Shown: positions 1 through 11,846, counted from the stretch's first letter. The stretch is 64,000 bases of DNA from Blumeriella jaapii (GCA_009599575.1 VWND01000010.1:454501-518500); one strand, 5' to 3'. Notes: a model not told the origin generated them from the letters alone. Numbers and translations: made by a program.

Positions 1-17
1 TCTGCGCTGTGCTGTGA

Positions 18-455
18 TTCAGTAGTGGCACGACCGGACTCTCAAACGCCGTGGGCTCTTCTTCAATTCCATCTCAGCAGCATCCACATCTGACATCGGC
101 CACAGGTCACGATCTCCCACCACAAGGCCGTACTGGGACTTCTCCTTTCTATCACAGTAGGCTGGCTGCCACGTATCCAGCCTTTCGCCGGCTACACTCC
201 CACTCGAATCACTGGTGTTGTGAAACTGCTTGTCCTGCCATTCGTCATCGGCGCCGAGGTGGTGATCCTGCCGCAGTTCACGACGCCCTTGAAGGCCTCC
301 TGTCCGCCATAGAGCGGTACAAGATAGCCGAAGTGCAAGTCGTCCCTCCGACCATCACTCGGCTGGTCAACGATCCGTTGGTCGACCAGTACGATCTCCC
401 ATGCATCTCGCGTTTTGCATCTGGCGCAGCTCCCATCAGTAAGCCCCGACAAACT
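18..455 (+). pseudogene. 4-coumarate--CoA ligase-like adenylate-forming enzyme, broken fragment
   Basis: This is part of the AMP-binding domain of an acyl/aryl-CoA ligase. The phosphate-binding motif FSSGTTGLS is read at 18-47. A PFYH piece follows near 144-155. At about 217-292 another frame reads VKLLVLPFVIGAEVVILPQF, and at about 291-440 a third stretch reads from EGLLSAIERYKIAEVQ to FASGAAPIS. These blocks occur in this order in 4CL-type enzymes. The reading frame changes at least once near 290, and a TGA lies just before the first motif. A GTAAGC donor-like site follows at 441. None of the expected C-terminal half (the GMTE region, the hinge, the catalytic lysine) can be found downstream, where the sequence becomes low complexity. 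The N-terminus lies beyond the window edge. I read it as a truncated, decayed gene, though assembly indels could explain the frame changes. Confidence 0.6.
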
Positions 456-1594
456 CTCTCTCCATCCCTTCCTCCATCCATAGAAGCGTCGTCGTCGTCG
501 TGCTGCGGCGGCAGCAGGCAGCAGCAGCTGGAGGAGCGCGAGACGGGCAGTGCGGAAGAGAGGCTGATGCGCTATGTGAGGGAGAGGAAGGGGAGGGGGG
601 AAGAGGCTAGTGGGAGTACGCTTTCGGGAGGACGTTCCCAAGAGCGCGAGTGGGACGATACTGAGACGGGCGTTGCGGGAGGAGTATCAGGACGCGGCGA
701 CGCCCACAGCGAAGCTGTAGAGAGCAGTACGTCCTTGCCATGCCCATGGCGCAACTTGCCTCTTTGTCTGGAGGGCATTCTCGCCGTGATGGCTGCGTCG
801 TCGTCGCCTCTGCTTCCGATGCTGTGGACATACGTACGCACACATCCACATCCCGATGTCCCGCTCGCCGACGCTGCTTGGGCCTCCGGAAATGCCAGAC
901 ACCCATCAGCGCTGCCTTCTTTCTGTCCTGCCTCTCCTCGCACGCGGACTGGGCTGCTCCGTCCGGGGCACCCAGGCGCGGTGTGTCCTACAGGACGCCG
1001 ACGGCCACCCGCACGTAAACAGCCGCAGATCGAACACCGCCGTCTCGACGTGCCCGACTCGGCGAGCCGCCCGCACTCGCTCGCTCCACGCCGCTGTCCG
1101 TGTTCCCGTGGGGAATCTTCGATCTATCTAAGCGATCTACGTCTACACAGATACCAGCTTCCGCGTCAAGAAAGACTGGAAGAAGATTGGTTAAGTGAGC
1201 AGCTAGATCAAGATACACCCCCCCCCCCTCCCCGGGACCCTTTCCCCTACATGAGCTGTGAAATGGACATCGAGAGAAAACGTCCAGCGACGGAATACTC
1301 GTTTATAAACAACACTCTCCATGTCCTGCGACACTACCCAAAAAAAACAATAGAAGCACAGCAGCAACTAACGCTCTCAAATACATACCAGTCCCCCTCC
1401 CCCCCCGCTTGTCAAATCGGCGACGGACAGCCGACAGAGGGAAGCCTCGTACCCACAGGCCTCGAGCGTTATTCAGCGGTGCCCTCGCCGTCAGCGACGG
1501 CGTAAACGCCCGTCCTTTCCTCCTCTCTTCTGCGCGTCGGTACGAGCAAGGAGGGCGGTTCGCTTACGAGCAGGATTAAGCGAGCCCTACCTAT
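456..1594. other. Gene-free stretch after the ligase fragment
   Basis: A long open frame crosses this stretch, but its translation is rich in R, P, S and G, has no recognisable domain, and is overlapped by similar open frames on the other strand. That is typical of GC-rich non-coding DNA. CGT/CAG-type short repeats occur around 487-530 and a C tract at 1219-1228. No gene is supported. Confidence 0.5.
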
Positions 1595-2170
1595 GTACTG
1601 TACAGTACAGTACCTGCTGTATGTGTGACCCGTACAACTGCACGGCTTACCTGTGCCCCCCCCCCCCCCCGCTCTCCCGGGAAGCGAGTCATCCTCACAT
1701 CTTTGCGTCTTTTTCCGTGGTCGCGGTTCCGGATTCTGGCCTTCTTCCTGTCGGCATGTGATGCCGGACTCTTGGCGGGGGACGGGCTGGCTGGCTACGG
1801 TAGTGTAGCTCGGCTGTGATGGGATGGGATGGGATGGGAACAGCAGGATGTGCTGTGCTGCTGTGCTTACAGTAAGTACTGTACTGTTGTATTGTTGCTT
1901 TGCGTGCGACAGTCCTGTGCTGTGCTGTGCGGTACTGTACTGTACAGTGAGGATCTTGAATATGGCTCACACGCGGGACGGGGTTGGGTTCCCTCAGGTT
2001 GATCGGTTGGTACTGTAAGTACATACAGAACGGTACGGTACTGTAGGTATAGACAGCAGCAGGGCTTGTGACTGACTAGATGGATGGGCGGTGGTCGTGA
2101 TAGCACTGTGCTGTACAGTACAGTACAGTATGTACGGCAAGTTTGTACAGTACTGTACATCCATACAGTA
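1595..2170. repeat. Cluster of GTACAGTAC/GTACTGTAC motifs
   Basis: The self-complementary word TACTGTAC/GTACAGTA occurs again and again here: about 1597-1614, 1934-1948, 2110-2130 and 2143-2160. GGGAT repeats lie at 1818-1838. The same motif recurs in other intergenic regions of the window. No coding region is visible. Confidence 0.6.
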
Positions 2171-2273
2171 CTATGGTACAACATGGTACAAGATAGTACA
2201 AGATAGTACTCGTGCAAAATCATGCTAAAGTGACATCCGTGCGGCACTTCATCACAAGGGGTATCTTTCTATC

Positions 2274-2346
2274 TAATAGTGGGCTGCCTTCCCACAATTA
2301 TATTCGAGTGCCCGCAGAAGAATTGTGGGAAGGCAGCCCACTATTA
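2274..2346. repeat. Perfect 26-bp inverted repeat (73-bp foldback)
   Basis: The left arm at 2274-2299 and the right arm at 2321-2346 are exact reverse complements over 26 bases, separated by a 21-base loop. The arms begin and end with TA, so the unit can also be read as a very small foldback element flanked by a TA duplication. It stands in a gene-free stretch. A hairpin RNA or a miniature transposable element are both possible. Confidence 0.75.
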
Positions 2347-5260
2347 CACAGTACATTCTGTATGTGGACACAGCACAAGGGCACGATCCCGGCGAGAAAA
2401 CAGCATTGCCAAGGATCCAATAAAGCAAGGGTTTACGCACAGATGTCGAAAACTCACCTTCTACTACTGTATCACCATGTGTGTACAGTACGAAGTACTT
2501 ATTTACTAACTCACGGTCCTGTACTGTATGCTTGTATGTACAGTAAACACAGTTGGTAATCGTGTGTGTGTATATGCTGTGCTGTAGGTCGCGCCGCCAT
2601 GTGTACATACAGTACGTACTGTACTCTACTGTAGGGCAAACCGGGAAGAAAGGAGGAAAGGAAAAGGAAAGAAAGATGGAAGGAAGAAAGAAAGGAAGGA
2701 AGTGACAGGCGTTCAGGGCGCTGCAAAAGCCACTCGGTCGGCGCGGGGAATGGGGGCGTCCATCTGATTGTCTGTCTGCGACTAGCGCGGGTTGGGAGGG
2801 GAAAAAAAAGAAAAGAAAAAAGAGGAAAAAAATAAAAAAAATTAGAGTCGTCTGTGCCATCAGAGGTCATAGCTGAAGGAGAGAGAGAGGTACTGTATGT
2901 ACTGTATGTATTGTAGGTATTGTATGTACTGTACGGACACTGTGAGAGAAAGTACTTCCTCTGTAGGAAAGGAGGGAGCAGGCCAGGAAGGCGGATTCTG
3001 AGTTTCCGCTACTGTACAGGACAGTACATACTGTGCCCTCGAAGCCGATAAGAAGGGCCCACCCGTTGGGCCCAATGGACATAGCTCTGAAAGTCAATCA
3101 GGCAGCGCGCGAGCAGAGCAGAGCAGAGTTTGACAGTCGAGTGGGTGAGCAGGGCTCGGACGTTCTCTCTCTCTATCACTGTGCCGTGTTGTACATATCG
3201 TACCGTACCGTACCGTACAGGACGGGACATGGAGTCTACTCTCCCCACGGTACTGCACAGGAGACGTCCAAGCAGAATGTGGAGAGTGGTGTGGAGCATG
3301 TCCCTCCCGGGCCAAGAGGCCAAGTAAACACCTCCCCCCCCGCTCCCCCCGGCTATCTGCTTACGGGGGGAGTGAGGTAAGCTTCGGCCAGGGTCTTGTT
3401 GGCCTGTCCATGGCCGCCAGGGGGGTCTGTTGGGTTCAATGAACATGACTTCTAGAAGTATGTACAGGACTTCTAGTGGACGTGCCTGCGTGAATCTGGA
3501 TGGGGGTATCGGCCAAAGCCTTGAACGCCTTCTGGGCCCACCGGGGGCGCAAATCTTGATGGGAGAGAAGAAAAACAAAAAAAACCAAAACCATAATAAA
3601 AAAAAACAAAAAAAACAAGCGGAGACCCAGCGCCGTGTGGACCCGTGGACCGTGGGGAAAACAGCACTTATCTGTACGGTTCAGTACAGTGCCGTAGCAC
3701 TCAGTACCGTACTGTACTGTACTTTCCAACGATAGTGGGATCTGCCCCGCGCCAGGGAGGTGGGGGTTGCGCGACGCTGCGTTTGTCGAACTGCCGGGCG
3801 ACGCACTTACTGCATCGGTACAGCACTGTTACACACACCGACGTACAGGAAGCGTAGCGTGCGTGCTTGCCAGTGCAGCACCGCAGCACCGCAGCACCGC
3901 GACGGCGTCGTCAGACGGCTGGCTCCCCGGGGCGCTGGATGGGCGAGAAGACGGCACTGGAACCGATGGCTCGTTCTGGCAGAGCTTGCGAGACGCACGA
4001 AGCTGTCCGCTCTCTTCCCGGCGTGGCACAACGCTGGCGAGCTCTGGCCTGAGCAGCCAGCCGTACGAGGTACAACCGCACAGTCCTGTCCTGTACGTAC
4101 CGTCCTAACCTGTACAGTCCAGTCCATCCAGTACGTGACGTTCGTTGCCTGACGCTCATCCCATCCCACGCCGCACAGGACCTCCTCCCGAGCCACGAGG
4201 AACAGCCGGACATCGATCCGGGGGGGGGGAAAGGCGATTGAGCCCCTCTCCTTTCCGTGGGGTCTGGATGGATCCAGCGCTTCTCTCTCTCTCTCTCTCT
4301 CTCTCTTTCGTTTGTGTCTGTGTCTGTGTACCATAGACGGAGGAGTGTGTGTGATCGCCCCCATCCCTGCGGCATGCGCAATGACAGGCGCTCTGGGCCC
4401 TGCCCACCGCCGCCGTGCAGAGCGTTGCTCGACAGATCTCGGCATCTCGCCGACCGCCATGTGCGGCTGCTCAGGCCCGTCGAGAGGAGGAGGGCCATGG
4501 GGACGGCCTCATGCACCAGGGGTCGTGCCAGGGACAGCACCGCACCGCACCGCACCGCACAGCACAGGACAGGGCCCGGGGACCCCTTCGAGGCGGCCTG
4601 ACTTTCGGGACTCGGGATAGGCTTTCCTCGAGCGCTCCATGCGGCGTCGTCGGTGGAGAGCGCCAGAAGCCCTGATCGGGGCCGTCTGAGAAATGGCCGA
4701 GACGCAAACCTTTTCTCAGCCTGCGTTCTTCTGCTTGGGCCGCGTGCTTCGCTCCCCCCCTCCCCTGGCCCGTGGGCTTGGGAGAGGGGACTTTTAAATA
4801 GATGTGCCTCTTTCGTCACAGGTGTCACCATGACACTCCCAGGGGGGGAGGGGGAAGAAAGCTTTGAAACCAAATGACGAAGACCGTGCCGAGTCAACCA
4901 GCGGCTTGGTTGACTTGATCAAAACGCAAAGGATGAGGCTCGCCGTCGCAGGAGATCGAGCCACAGGACAGCCCGTGGACGTGAAGGCCGGAGGGTGCGG
5001 AGGGTCGGTTGGCAGCGGTGAACCTTGACGTCCGTCAGCAGGTAATTTGAGGAGCGGGTGCTGAACGACACCGAGGTGCGGTAGGTCAGGTACAGTACAG
5101 TACCGTACTGTCCTGTCCTGTCCTGTCCTGTAGGTAAGTCGACTCCACTGATCAAGCTGTAAGTAAAATCAGGATCGCCAAATCCGGACGCATGGTCGAG
5201 GGGCAGGACTCTGGGACATGGGTCTCGCCGGAGTGGATATCAAATGAACGGACACCTCCT
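2347..5260. other. Gene-poor low-complexity DNA
   Basis: No protein with recognisable features is encoded on either strand. The stretch contains a purine-rich tract (about 2640-2702), an A-rich tract (about 2802-2845), a second A-rich tract (about 3569-3620), GTACAGTAC-type words (near 2927, 3013, 3680-3722 and 5090-5106), a (CT)n tract at about 4281-4309, and short CACCG/CAGCA repeats. The open frames are overlapping and compositionally biased. Confidence 0.5.
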
Positions 5261-5300
5261 TCTGAGCAGCTCATCCCATCTCTGAGCAGCTCATCCCATC
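5261..5300. repeat. Perfect tandem duplication of 20 bp
   Basis: The 20-base word TCTGAGCAGCTCATCCCATC is present at 5261-5280 and again at 5281-5300 without change, so the duplication is recent. Confidence 0.9.
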
Positions 5301-6300
5301 CTCCATCCGGGCGATACTTCGCCTCCACCGCCGCATTCGGGCTGTGGGATGGTTCCAGGGTCGCGAAACTGGGAAATGGCCTAAGCATTTCCGCGAAACG
5401 CTGTCAGGTCGCCGACCACCGCCGTGGAGCAGAAGGGAGGGATGCCGGGCCCTGCCATCTCGCCGTGTCTTCACCGGGGCGCCGCCAGGGCGATCGCACC
5501 GTCTGCATGTCAGTAAGTATCGACACCGATAGACCGATAGATAGACGGGGGAGAGCAGAGCAGGGCAGGCAAGGCAAGGCAGGGCAGGCGTGTGTGTGGC
5601 CGTCACATCGCTTCTCGCCTGCGACGCGAGTAAACAAGCCAAGCGAACAACGCAAGCGAAGCTCGTCTGAGATGTACTGTCGGACCTGCTACCGCACGTC
5701 GTTTGATATGTATGTACATACATACATACACTTCCACCGCACGTCTTTTGATATGTACTGTACTATGTACATACATACATACATACAGGACAGGACATCC
5801 CACGGCCGCCGCCTCTCGCCGCGCTGCCCCGTTGGCCTCGGGCCCCGGCCCCCGGCCGTCTCGTCGATGATTCATTGCGCCTTACTTAGCACGGCGCTCG
5901 TCAAGCGTTCTCGCCGCTCTGGTCGGGGAGAGCCCCCAAATCTCGGCACCAGGGCGACGACGCCAGTGCAGCGGTCCACCCAGACCCGCCGGCGGGGGAA
6001 GTTGGGACGACGGCTGGGCGTTGCGCCCGACTGCCGCGCAGGCCCCCAATCGCACGGCGGTGCGCCATGGGATGGGGGCCATGCCGCGCCTGGCACGAGT
6101 CACGACGGGGGCGGGCGTTGCTGGGCATGTCGAGCAGGCGGGGCGCTCGATGCCGTCGGGAGTGCTGGCTCGGTTTACACTTTGTGCTATCTTTCGCAAC
6201 CGCAGACTGTCCCGCTCGCTCTCATTTGACGTGACTTTACGGTAGCCGCGCCGGTGCCGTCACATCCATGCGCCGACTGTGTAGAGTTGACGGCACTTGC
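5301..6300. other. Gene-free stretch with an imperfect duplication
   Basis: A unit containing CCGCACGTC, TTTGATATGTA and a run of GTACATACATAC occurs at about 5692-5734 and again at about 5736-5787. A long frame crosses the region on the plus strand but shows no domain and has dense shadows on the other strand. I see no gene. Confidence 0.45.
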
Positions 6301-6305
6301 TGGGC

Positions 6306-6401
6306 CGGAGGGGGAGGGGGAGGAGAAGAGGGGGAGGAGGAGGAGAAGAGGGGGGGAGAGAGAGAGAGAGAGGAGGGGGAGAGAGAGAAAGACAGAGAGA
6401 G
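6306..6401. repeat. Polypurine GGA/GA tract
   Basis: About 95 bases consist almost only of G and A on the plus strand: GGAGGGGG and GGAGAAGAGG units followed by (GA)n. Such polypurine-polypyrimidine tracts can form triplex (H-DNA). Confidence 0.8.
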
Positions 6402-7880
6402 AGAACAGTGGATCCGCAGTTGGATTGCCTCATTGCGGACAAAATAGACGAGAGGTCGGTTTGACGGTCGTAGAAAGCCTTTCATATGCTGTGGTACGGT
6501 GCTGTACCTACTGTGTGTACATAGCTACAGACTGTCCTGTATGTACATACCATACCTACTGTAGGTCTGTACAGTACAGTACCGCAAGAAAGTTATGGCC
6601 AGAGCTTGGGGCCCGCGATGGCTCTCGACCAGACGGGGTGGAAGGTGGAAAGCAAGCCACGGCGAAGCCGCAACAGCACTTGAGCGTCTATGTCCACACC
6701 CCGTTGGGTTGCTCCTCGCCGCCAGGACGTGCTGTACAATACGTCTCGCTCTCGCCGTGATGGACCGACTGCGTGCTCTCACCATGTCCCGTCCTGTACA
6801 GCACAGCACAGTACCACCTTCACGAGCCTCACACGGCACAGGTCTATTTTGAGCATCGTGTGCAGGCAGGCCGGAGAAAAGGAAAACACGGTTCGTCGTG
6901 TGCCGTACCGTACATACATACACACACACACACACACACGGCAGCGTGGCCTGCTCGACCCTCGGTGCTGTGTGTGTCCAGGGGATGGCATGGTGCCGGT
7001 GCAGCATGATCGATGCCGGTGGTGATGGGCGGCGGGTCCCAAGGCCCCAGACTGGCGCGAGCGCCGCAGGTCTGCGACACGGCGGCTCGCCTTCATCATC
7101 GATGCCTGTCGTCTCCCGGCAGGCTGGGCCAGCACGGCACCACCGTACGGACAGACAGACAGACAGACAGCCAGACAGACAGACCGAGCCGCGGTGATGT
7201 CGCCGCCTGCTCGCGGACCAGGGATGGAGGGCCGCGTGAATCGCCCCCGGCCCGGCACTGTACGGCATACATCGGACAGGAGGGACACTTCGGTACTGTA
7301 CGTAGCACATATCTCCCGCACTGTACGATACCCAGAGTGGCCATCTCGGACGGAGCAGGCCTGGAGGGGGGGGGGGGGGGGGGGGGGGGAGAGCAGCGAA
7401 GCGTCGCGACGGCCCGTCTGGCGCACAGTCTGGCGGGCGACCATGAAGCAAGTGGTGAGCGCGCGTGTGCTCATCGCTCTCCCGCCGTGTGTGGACAGAC
7501 AGGACATATCCAGAACGGCATGTCTGCGCACACGGCGAATGTTCTCCGCCACGCCACGGCCTGTCAGACATCAGATGTCGCGCGCCGTCGCCGCGCCCCA
7601 AGCGAGCCCCTGGCCTCGCTAGTTCTGTTGACACTCGGCTCGTCGTCCATGCCGCACATATCCATCCATCCATCCATCCATCCATCCTGTGCCGTACCGC
7701 GTAGTGCCGGACCCAACGTGGCCACGACGCTGGTTTCCCGCGAGACCAGCATGTCATGATTCATCAGCGGCGCGCATCCATGGCCGCCAAACCCGGCCAC
7801 GGGGGCCGCCCAGTTCCAGGGGGGTTCCGCGTCCCACGCAGCCGGAGGACGCACGACGCCGTCTTGGTACAGTAGTATGT

Positions 7881-7914
<34 letters not shown>

Positions 7915-8265
7915 ATACAGGACCACCGTCGCAGCCAGTCCTTCTCGAAGTCGGACCGCCCTTCCCTTCTCCTCCTCCTGTGCGGCACGACATGCAAGTC
8001 AGCCAGGCCGGAAGGGCAGCGCGGCCCTGCCTTCTGCGCACGAGCGGTCGATCGGGCCGCGCTTGACGCGTGACACTCGCCCGCGAACCGCGCCGGCCAC
8101 GCTGCTAAGATCTGCAGCGCGACGCCGTCTCGTGGGAGACGTGCGGCCTGGATGCGCCATGGCACGGCCGGATGGGCTGCGGTGGATGGGATCACTTGCA
8201 TGAACCGCGCTAGCAGCCATCGCGGGCGGCGCATGGGGGTTTTTGCGATGTGGTGGTGGTGCGCA
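6402..8265. other. Gene-poor stretch rich in simple repeats
   Basis: The stretch contains (AC)n at about 6919-6939, CAGA repeats at 7150-7185, a 24-base G run at 7366-7389, (CCAT)n at 7659-7687 and (GT)n at 7882-7911. GTACAGTAC-like words lie near 6567-6580. Open frames over 200 codons exist on both strands here, but they overlap each other, translate the repeats and contain no known domain. Confidence 0.5.
7366..7389 (+). repeat. 24-base poly-G homopolymer
   Basis: An unbroken run of 24 G residues on the plus strand. It could form a G-quadruplex and is also a place where the assembled length is unreliable. Confidence 0.85.
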
Positions 8266-8355
8266 CTGTTTTGGTGTACACTGTTTTGGTGTACCCTGTT
8301 TTGGTATACACTGTTTTGGTATATCCTGTTTTGGTGTACACTGTTTTGGTGTACA
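8266..8355 (+). repeat. 15-bp minisatellite, six copies
   Basis: Six head-to-tail copies of a 15-base unit with the core CTGTTTTGGTGTACA. Copies 1, 5 and 6 are identical, and copies 2 to 4 differ at one to four positions. Confidence 0.9.
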
Positions 8356-8525
8356 TCCTGTAAGTCTGTCGCATAGTCTGTACTGTATGTACAGACAGTC
8401 GGATCTGACAATATAAGTCCAAGTCGTGGCGGCGATTCAGATTTCCTGTTACCGGTACCACCTGACCGGCTCTCGTCGATGCGTGGGAGAGCCGTGCTGG
8501 CGATGAGAGGGAGGTCTTGCTGATG

Positions 8526-8795
8526 GATACTGTATGTGGGTATGTGTGTATGTGTGTGTGTGTGTATGTGTGTATGTGTGTATGTGAATGTGTGTATGTG
8601 TACTATATGTATGTATGTATCTCTGTATGTATGAATGTATGTATGTATGTGTATATGTACTATATGTATGTATGTATCTGTCTGTCTGTATGTATCTGTC
8701 TGTCTGTCTGTATGTATGTATGTATGTGTATATGTACTGTATGTACCTATGTATGTATCTCTGTCTCTCTATCTCTCTGTCTCTCTATCTGTACA
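8526..8795 (+). repeat. TGTATG/TCTG-type microsatellite block
   Basis: About 270 bases of degenerate (TGTATG)n, (GTAT)n and (CTGT)n repeats. Open frames across it only translate the repeat. Confidence 0.85.
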
Positions 8796-9703
8796 CACGC
8801 CTCTACCGAGCATCCACAGACCGGGCGCGCCAACCCTGCCCTTCCCTTCCCTTCCCTTCCCTTCCACGACGCCAGACTCGAGCACTCCCCCCGGGCGAGC
8901 GCGAGAACAAAAACGCCCTACCTACGACGGGAGCAAGGTCTCATTCGCGCCCTGCGCTTCCGAAGAGAGGGGGTCATCGACCCCGACTAGCCTCCCCGCG
9001 AGGAGACAGAGAGGCCCGGTGGGAAGGACGCCGCCCGAGCGACATGCCGCCCCCCATAGAGCATCGGGCGATCAGACACGCTGCTGCTGCCCCCCCACGC
9101 CTGCTCGTCGGCTCGTCGCGGCGCGTCGTGGCTTCGGCACCCTCGCCTGTGCACGCGCGCACGGCACGTCCTGCCCAGGACACACATACGGGATCGGGAC
9201 GGGTCCGCCCACTGTCTCTCTGTCTCTGTCTCTGTCTCTCTCACTCTCTCTCTCGGGGCCGCATCCACGCCGTGCGTGCGTGCGTGCCGCGAGACCAGAC
9301 GGTCCTCGGCCCAGCCGATAAACCGCTCGCCCGAGTTCTGGGGACGCGGAACCCCCCCCCCCCCCCCCCCCTTCCCGACCTGGCCGAACGCGCGGTTGCG
9401 GCGTCCATTGCTGCTTCGGTCTCGTGCTGCTGCGCGCGCCCGGCGGACGTGGCGGGGTGGTGATGGGGTGATGTGGTGAAGGGGGCAAGTCAACAAAGGG
9501 CGCGGGCGGCCGTTCGGGACTAGCGCGGCGCCGCGCAGATGTCGACGGAACAGACGACTCAGACGGGCGACGCGTCTGCCTCAGGCCCGCGCCGCGCGAG
9601 CTCGGGTGTGCCGCTATTCCCAAGGCCTCTAGTCTCCGTGGCACCGCAGCGAGCGGCTCCGAGCCGACCTCTCAGGAGCAGGAGCGCGCCCGAGACGTGG
9701 ACG

Positions 9704-9734
<31 letters not shown>

Positions 9735-9930
9735 GCCCGCGTCCAGCATGGATCGTGGCCGGGCGGGCGAATCATGACGATGCATTTACACTTACCGTCC
9801 ACAGCACAGTCAGTCGTACATCAAGCCATCCATCGCTCTCGTCCCCGGGTCTTGGAGACGGCATGTGAGACGAGGCGCCGACGCGTGGGCACCTCACTTG
9901 CTTCTACGGTGCGTCCTGTACAGGAGCGTA
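8796..9930. other. GC-rich gene-free stretch
   Basis: No gene is recognised. It holds CCCTT repeats (about 8840-8863), (CT)n tracts (about 9213-9256 and 9701-9731) and a 20-base C run at 9352-9371. Overlapping Arg/Pro-rich frames on both strands are compositional. Confidence 0.45.
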
Positions 9931-10090
9931 GGTGCTACATACAGGACAGTGATGCTATATACAGGACAGTGATGCTATGTACAGGACAGTGATGCTATAT
10001 ACAGGACAGTAAATGCCACAGGACATTCATGCTACATACAGGATAGTAGATGCCACAGGACCGTCATGCTACAGTTCAGTACATGCTACC
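9931..10090 (+). repeat. Degenerate 20-22 bp tandem repeat (GATGCTATATACAGGACAGT)
   Basis: The unit GATGCTATATACAGGACAGT occurs in about four close copies between 9931 and 10010. More diverged copies, with GATGCCACAGGAC or CATGCTAC cores, continue to about 10090. Confidence 0.8.
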
Positions 10091-11580
10091 GTCCAGCAGA
10101 TGCCACCGTCCCGTACGAAGCCTCCCCCCTGTCGTGCGGTCAGCTCGTCTGGAAGCTCAGCACTGGCAGGAGACGCCGTTGCTGTGCGGTATGTACGGTG
10201 CCGCCAACGTCCTCCGCGAGGATCGAAGATACAGTACCGCCCCCGACCAGCTCGCTCGTGCTCGCGCGGGGCGGCTGAAGCGATTCCCGACCAGGCCCGC
10301 GGCGGGCTATCGCGCGTCCGCCGCCTCCCTCGACGCGCTCCACCGAAGTGACTTCGGCCGAGCCAGACCAGTTCGACGGACGGTGGATGTACGGTGCGGT
10401 ACGGCATGGTGCTGTCCCGATGTGAGTCCAGCGTACGGGATTCGACGATGGGAGGGGATGCGATGCCACCGTACCGCCGTTAAGTAAACAGGGGCTCGCG
10501 AGACTTGGCCTAATCGGGTCATCACGCAACTCTCGCTCGGCTTTGACGAAAGAGGAAAAGAGCCGGAAATCAAGCGGTGATGGACGCTGGAGGTCGATGG
10601 ACCACATCTCTCAACCCGGCAAAGCCAAAGAGTGTGATGTGGTCCCCACGAACGCCATGTGCGAATTCCGTCCTCTTCGTGCATCCTGTGTCTGCTCCGC
10701 ACACGCCTTTCTGATGCTTGCGTGACATGCTACCCGATCGGGTCAAGCGGGGTCTCCCCCCCCCGTTGCGTTCGACCGGGCGCTTTACCGAGTCCATCGT
10801 ACGGTGTCAACAGGACTTAACCGCGGCACTGTGCGGTACATACATACTGTCCCAGAGTCCGGCCCATCTGTGAGGACGATGTACTGTACTGTACGACGGT
10901 CCTGGCGGAGACTTTGGCGGGACTGTGACGACGGACATGCAGATCCCAGGCCCCCTCCATCGTCCGCGTCCGGCAGGCAGCGCAGGACGGGGGGGCCCCC
11001 GTCCTGGGCGCCTGCTCGCCCTCCGGGGCGGATCAGGTCGCTCACGTTCCTCGACGGCGCCGCGTCTCAGACACACAGACCGTGACGACGGGGCCGGCGG
11101 GCGGTCCAGGATGAGGGGGGGAGGGAGGGAGGGAGGGATGGACGGGCGGGCGGGCGTCGAGACTTCTGCGCGCGCCGGCTCTGGGGGGAGCGAGCCCGGT
11201 CGGCGCTGGGCCGTGGGGACGAGCCGACCAGGAACTAGGTCCTACGGGGGGGGGGGGGAGGTAGGAGGTAGGAGGTAGGTGTACGGTGTATGTATGTACA
11301 CGGTCTGTACACGGTACAGCACACATACAGTACAGTACAGTACAGTACAGTACCTACTGTAAGGCATGTACCGCAAGTGCGCCAGTCAGTCAGTCGACAG
11401 CCCGTACCGCAGCTCGACCGGCCAGGGCAGGAGGGCGAGGGATCGCACGCGGCGCGAGTCTCACGCGGCTGGTGCCAGTGCCAGTGCCAGTGGACACCAA
11501 GGCGCCAGCCAAAGTCAACAAGAACAAGAAAGACACTCGGAGGAAAGACGCTACTTCAGCGGCTTGACCTGGCGGGACGT
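10091..11580. other. GC-rich gene-free stretch
   Basis: I see no protein-coding gene. (GGGA)n lies at about 11118-11138, a G run at 11247-11257, and a dense run of GTACAGTACAGTAC at about 11329-11351. Frames on both strands are short or compositional. Confidence 0.45.
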
Positions 11581-11846
11581 ACACACATATACATACACAT
11601 ACATACATACCTACATACATACCTACATACATACCTACATACATACCTACATACTTACCTACCTACATACTTACCTACCTACATACTTACCTACCTACAT
11701 ACTTACCTACCTACATACTTACCTACATACTTACCTACAGACCTACATACTTACCTACCTACATACTTACATACCTACACACCTACACACCTCCCTACCT
11801 CCCTCCCTCCCTACCGACCGACCGACCAACCGACCGACCGACCGAC
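11581..11846 (+). repeat. ACATACCTAC/CTTAC microsatellite-minisatellite block
   Basis: About 265 bases of (CATA)n and CTACATACTTAC units, grading into (CCTA), (CCCT) and (GACC)n. No coding potential beyond repeat translation. Confidence 0.9.

Noticed and set aside
51..1505. 484-codon open frame on the plus strand
   Set aside because: Only the first ~130 codons match a protein family, partly out of frame. The rest is compositional and has no domain.
5192..6229. 345-codon open frame
   Set aside because: Translates repeats and GC-rich DNA, with overlapping frames on the other strand and no recognisable motif.
6525..7757. 410-codon open frame on the minus strand
   Set aside because: Crosses (AC)n and a 24-base G run; low-complexity product with no domain.
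8266..8355. Regular repeats that might look like a CRISPR array
   Set aside because: The copies are head-to-tail with no spacers, in a eukaryotic genome; it is a minisatellite.
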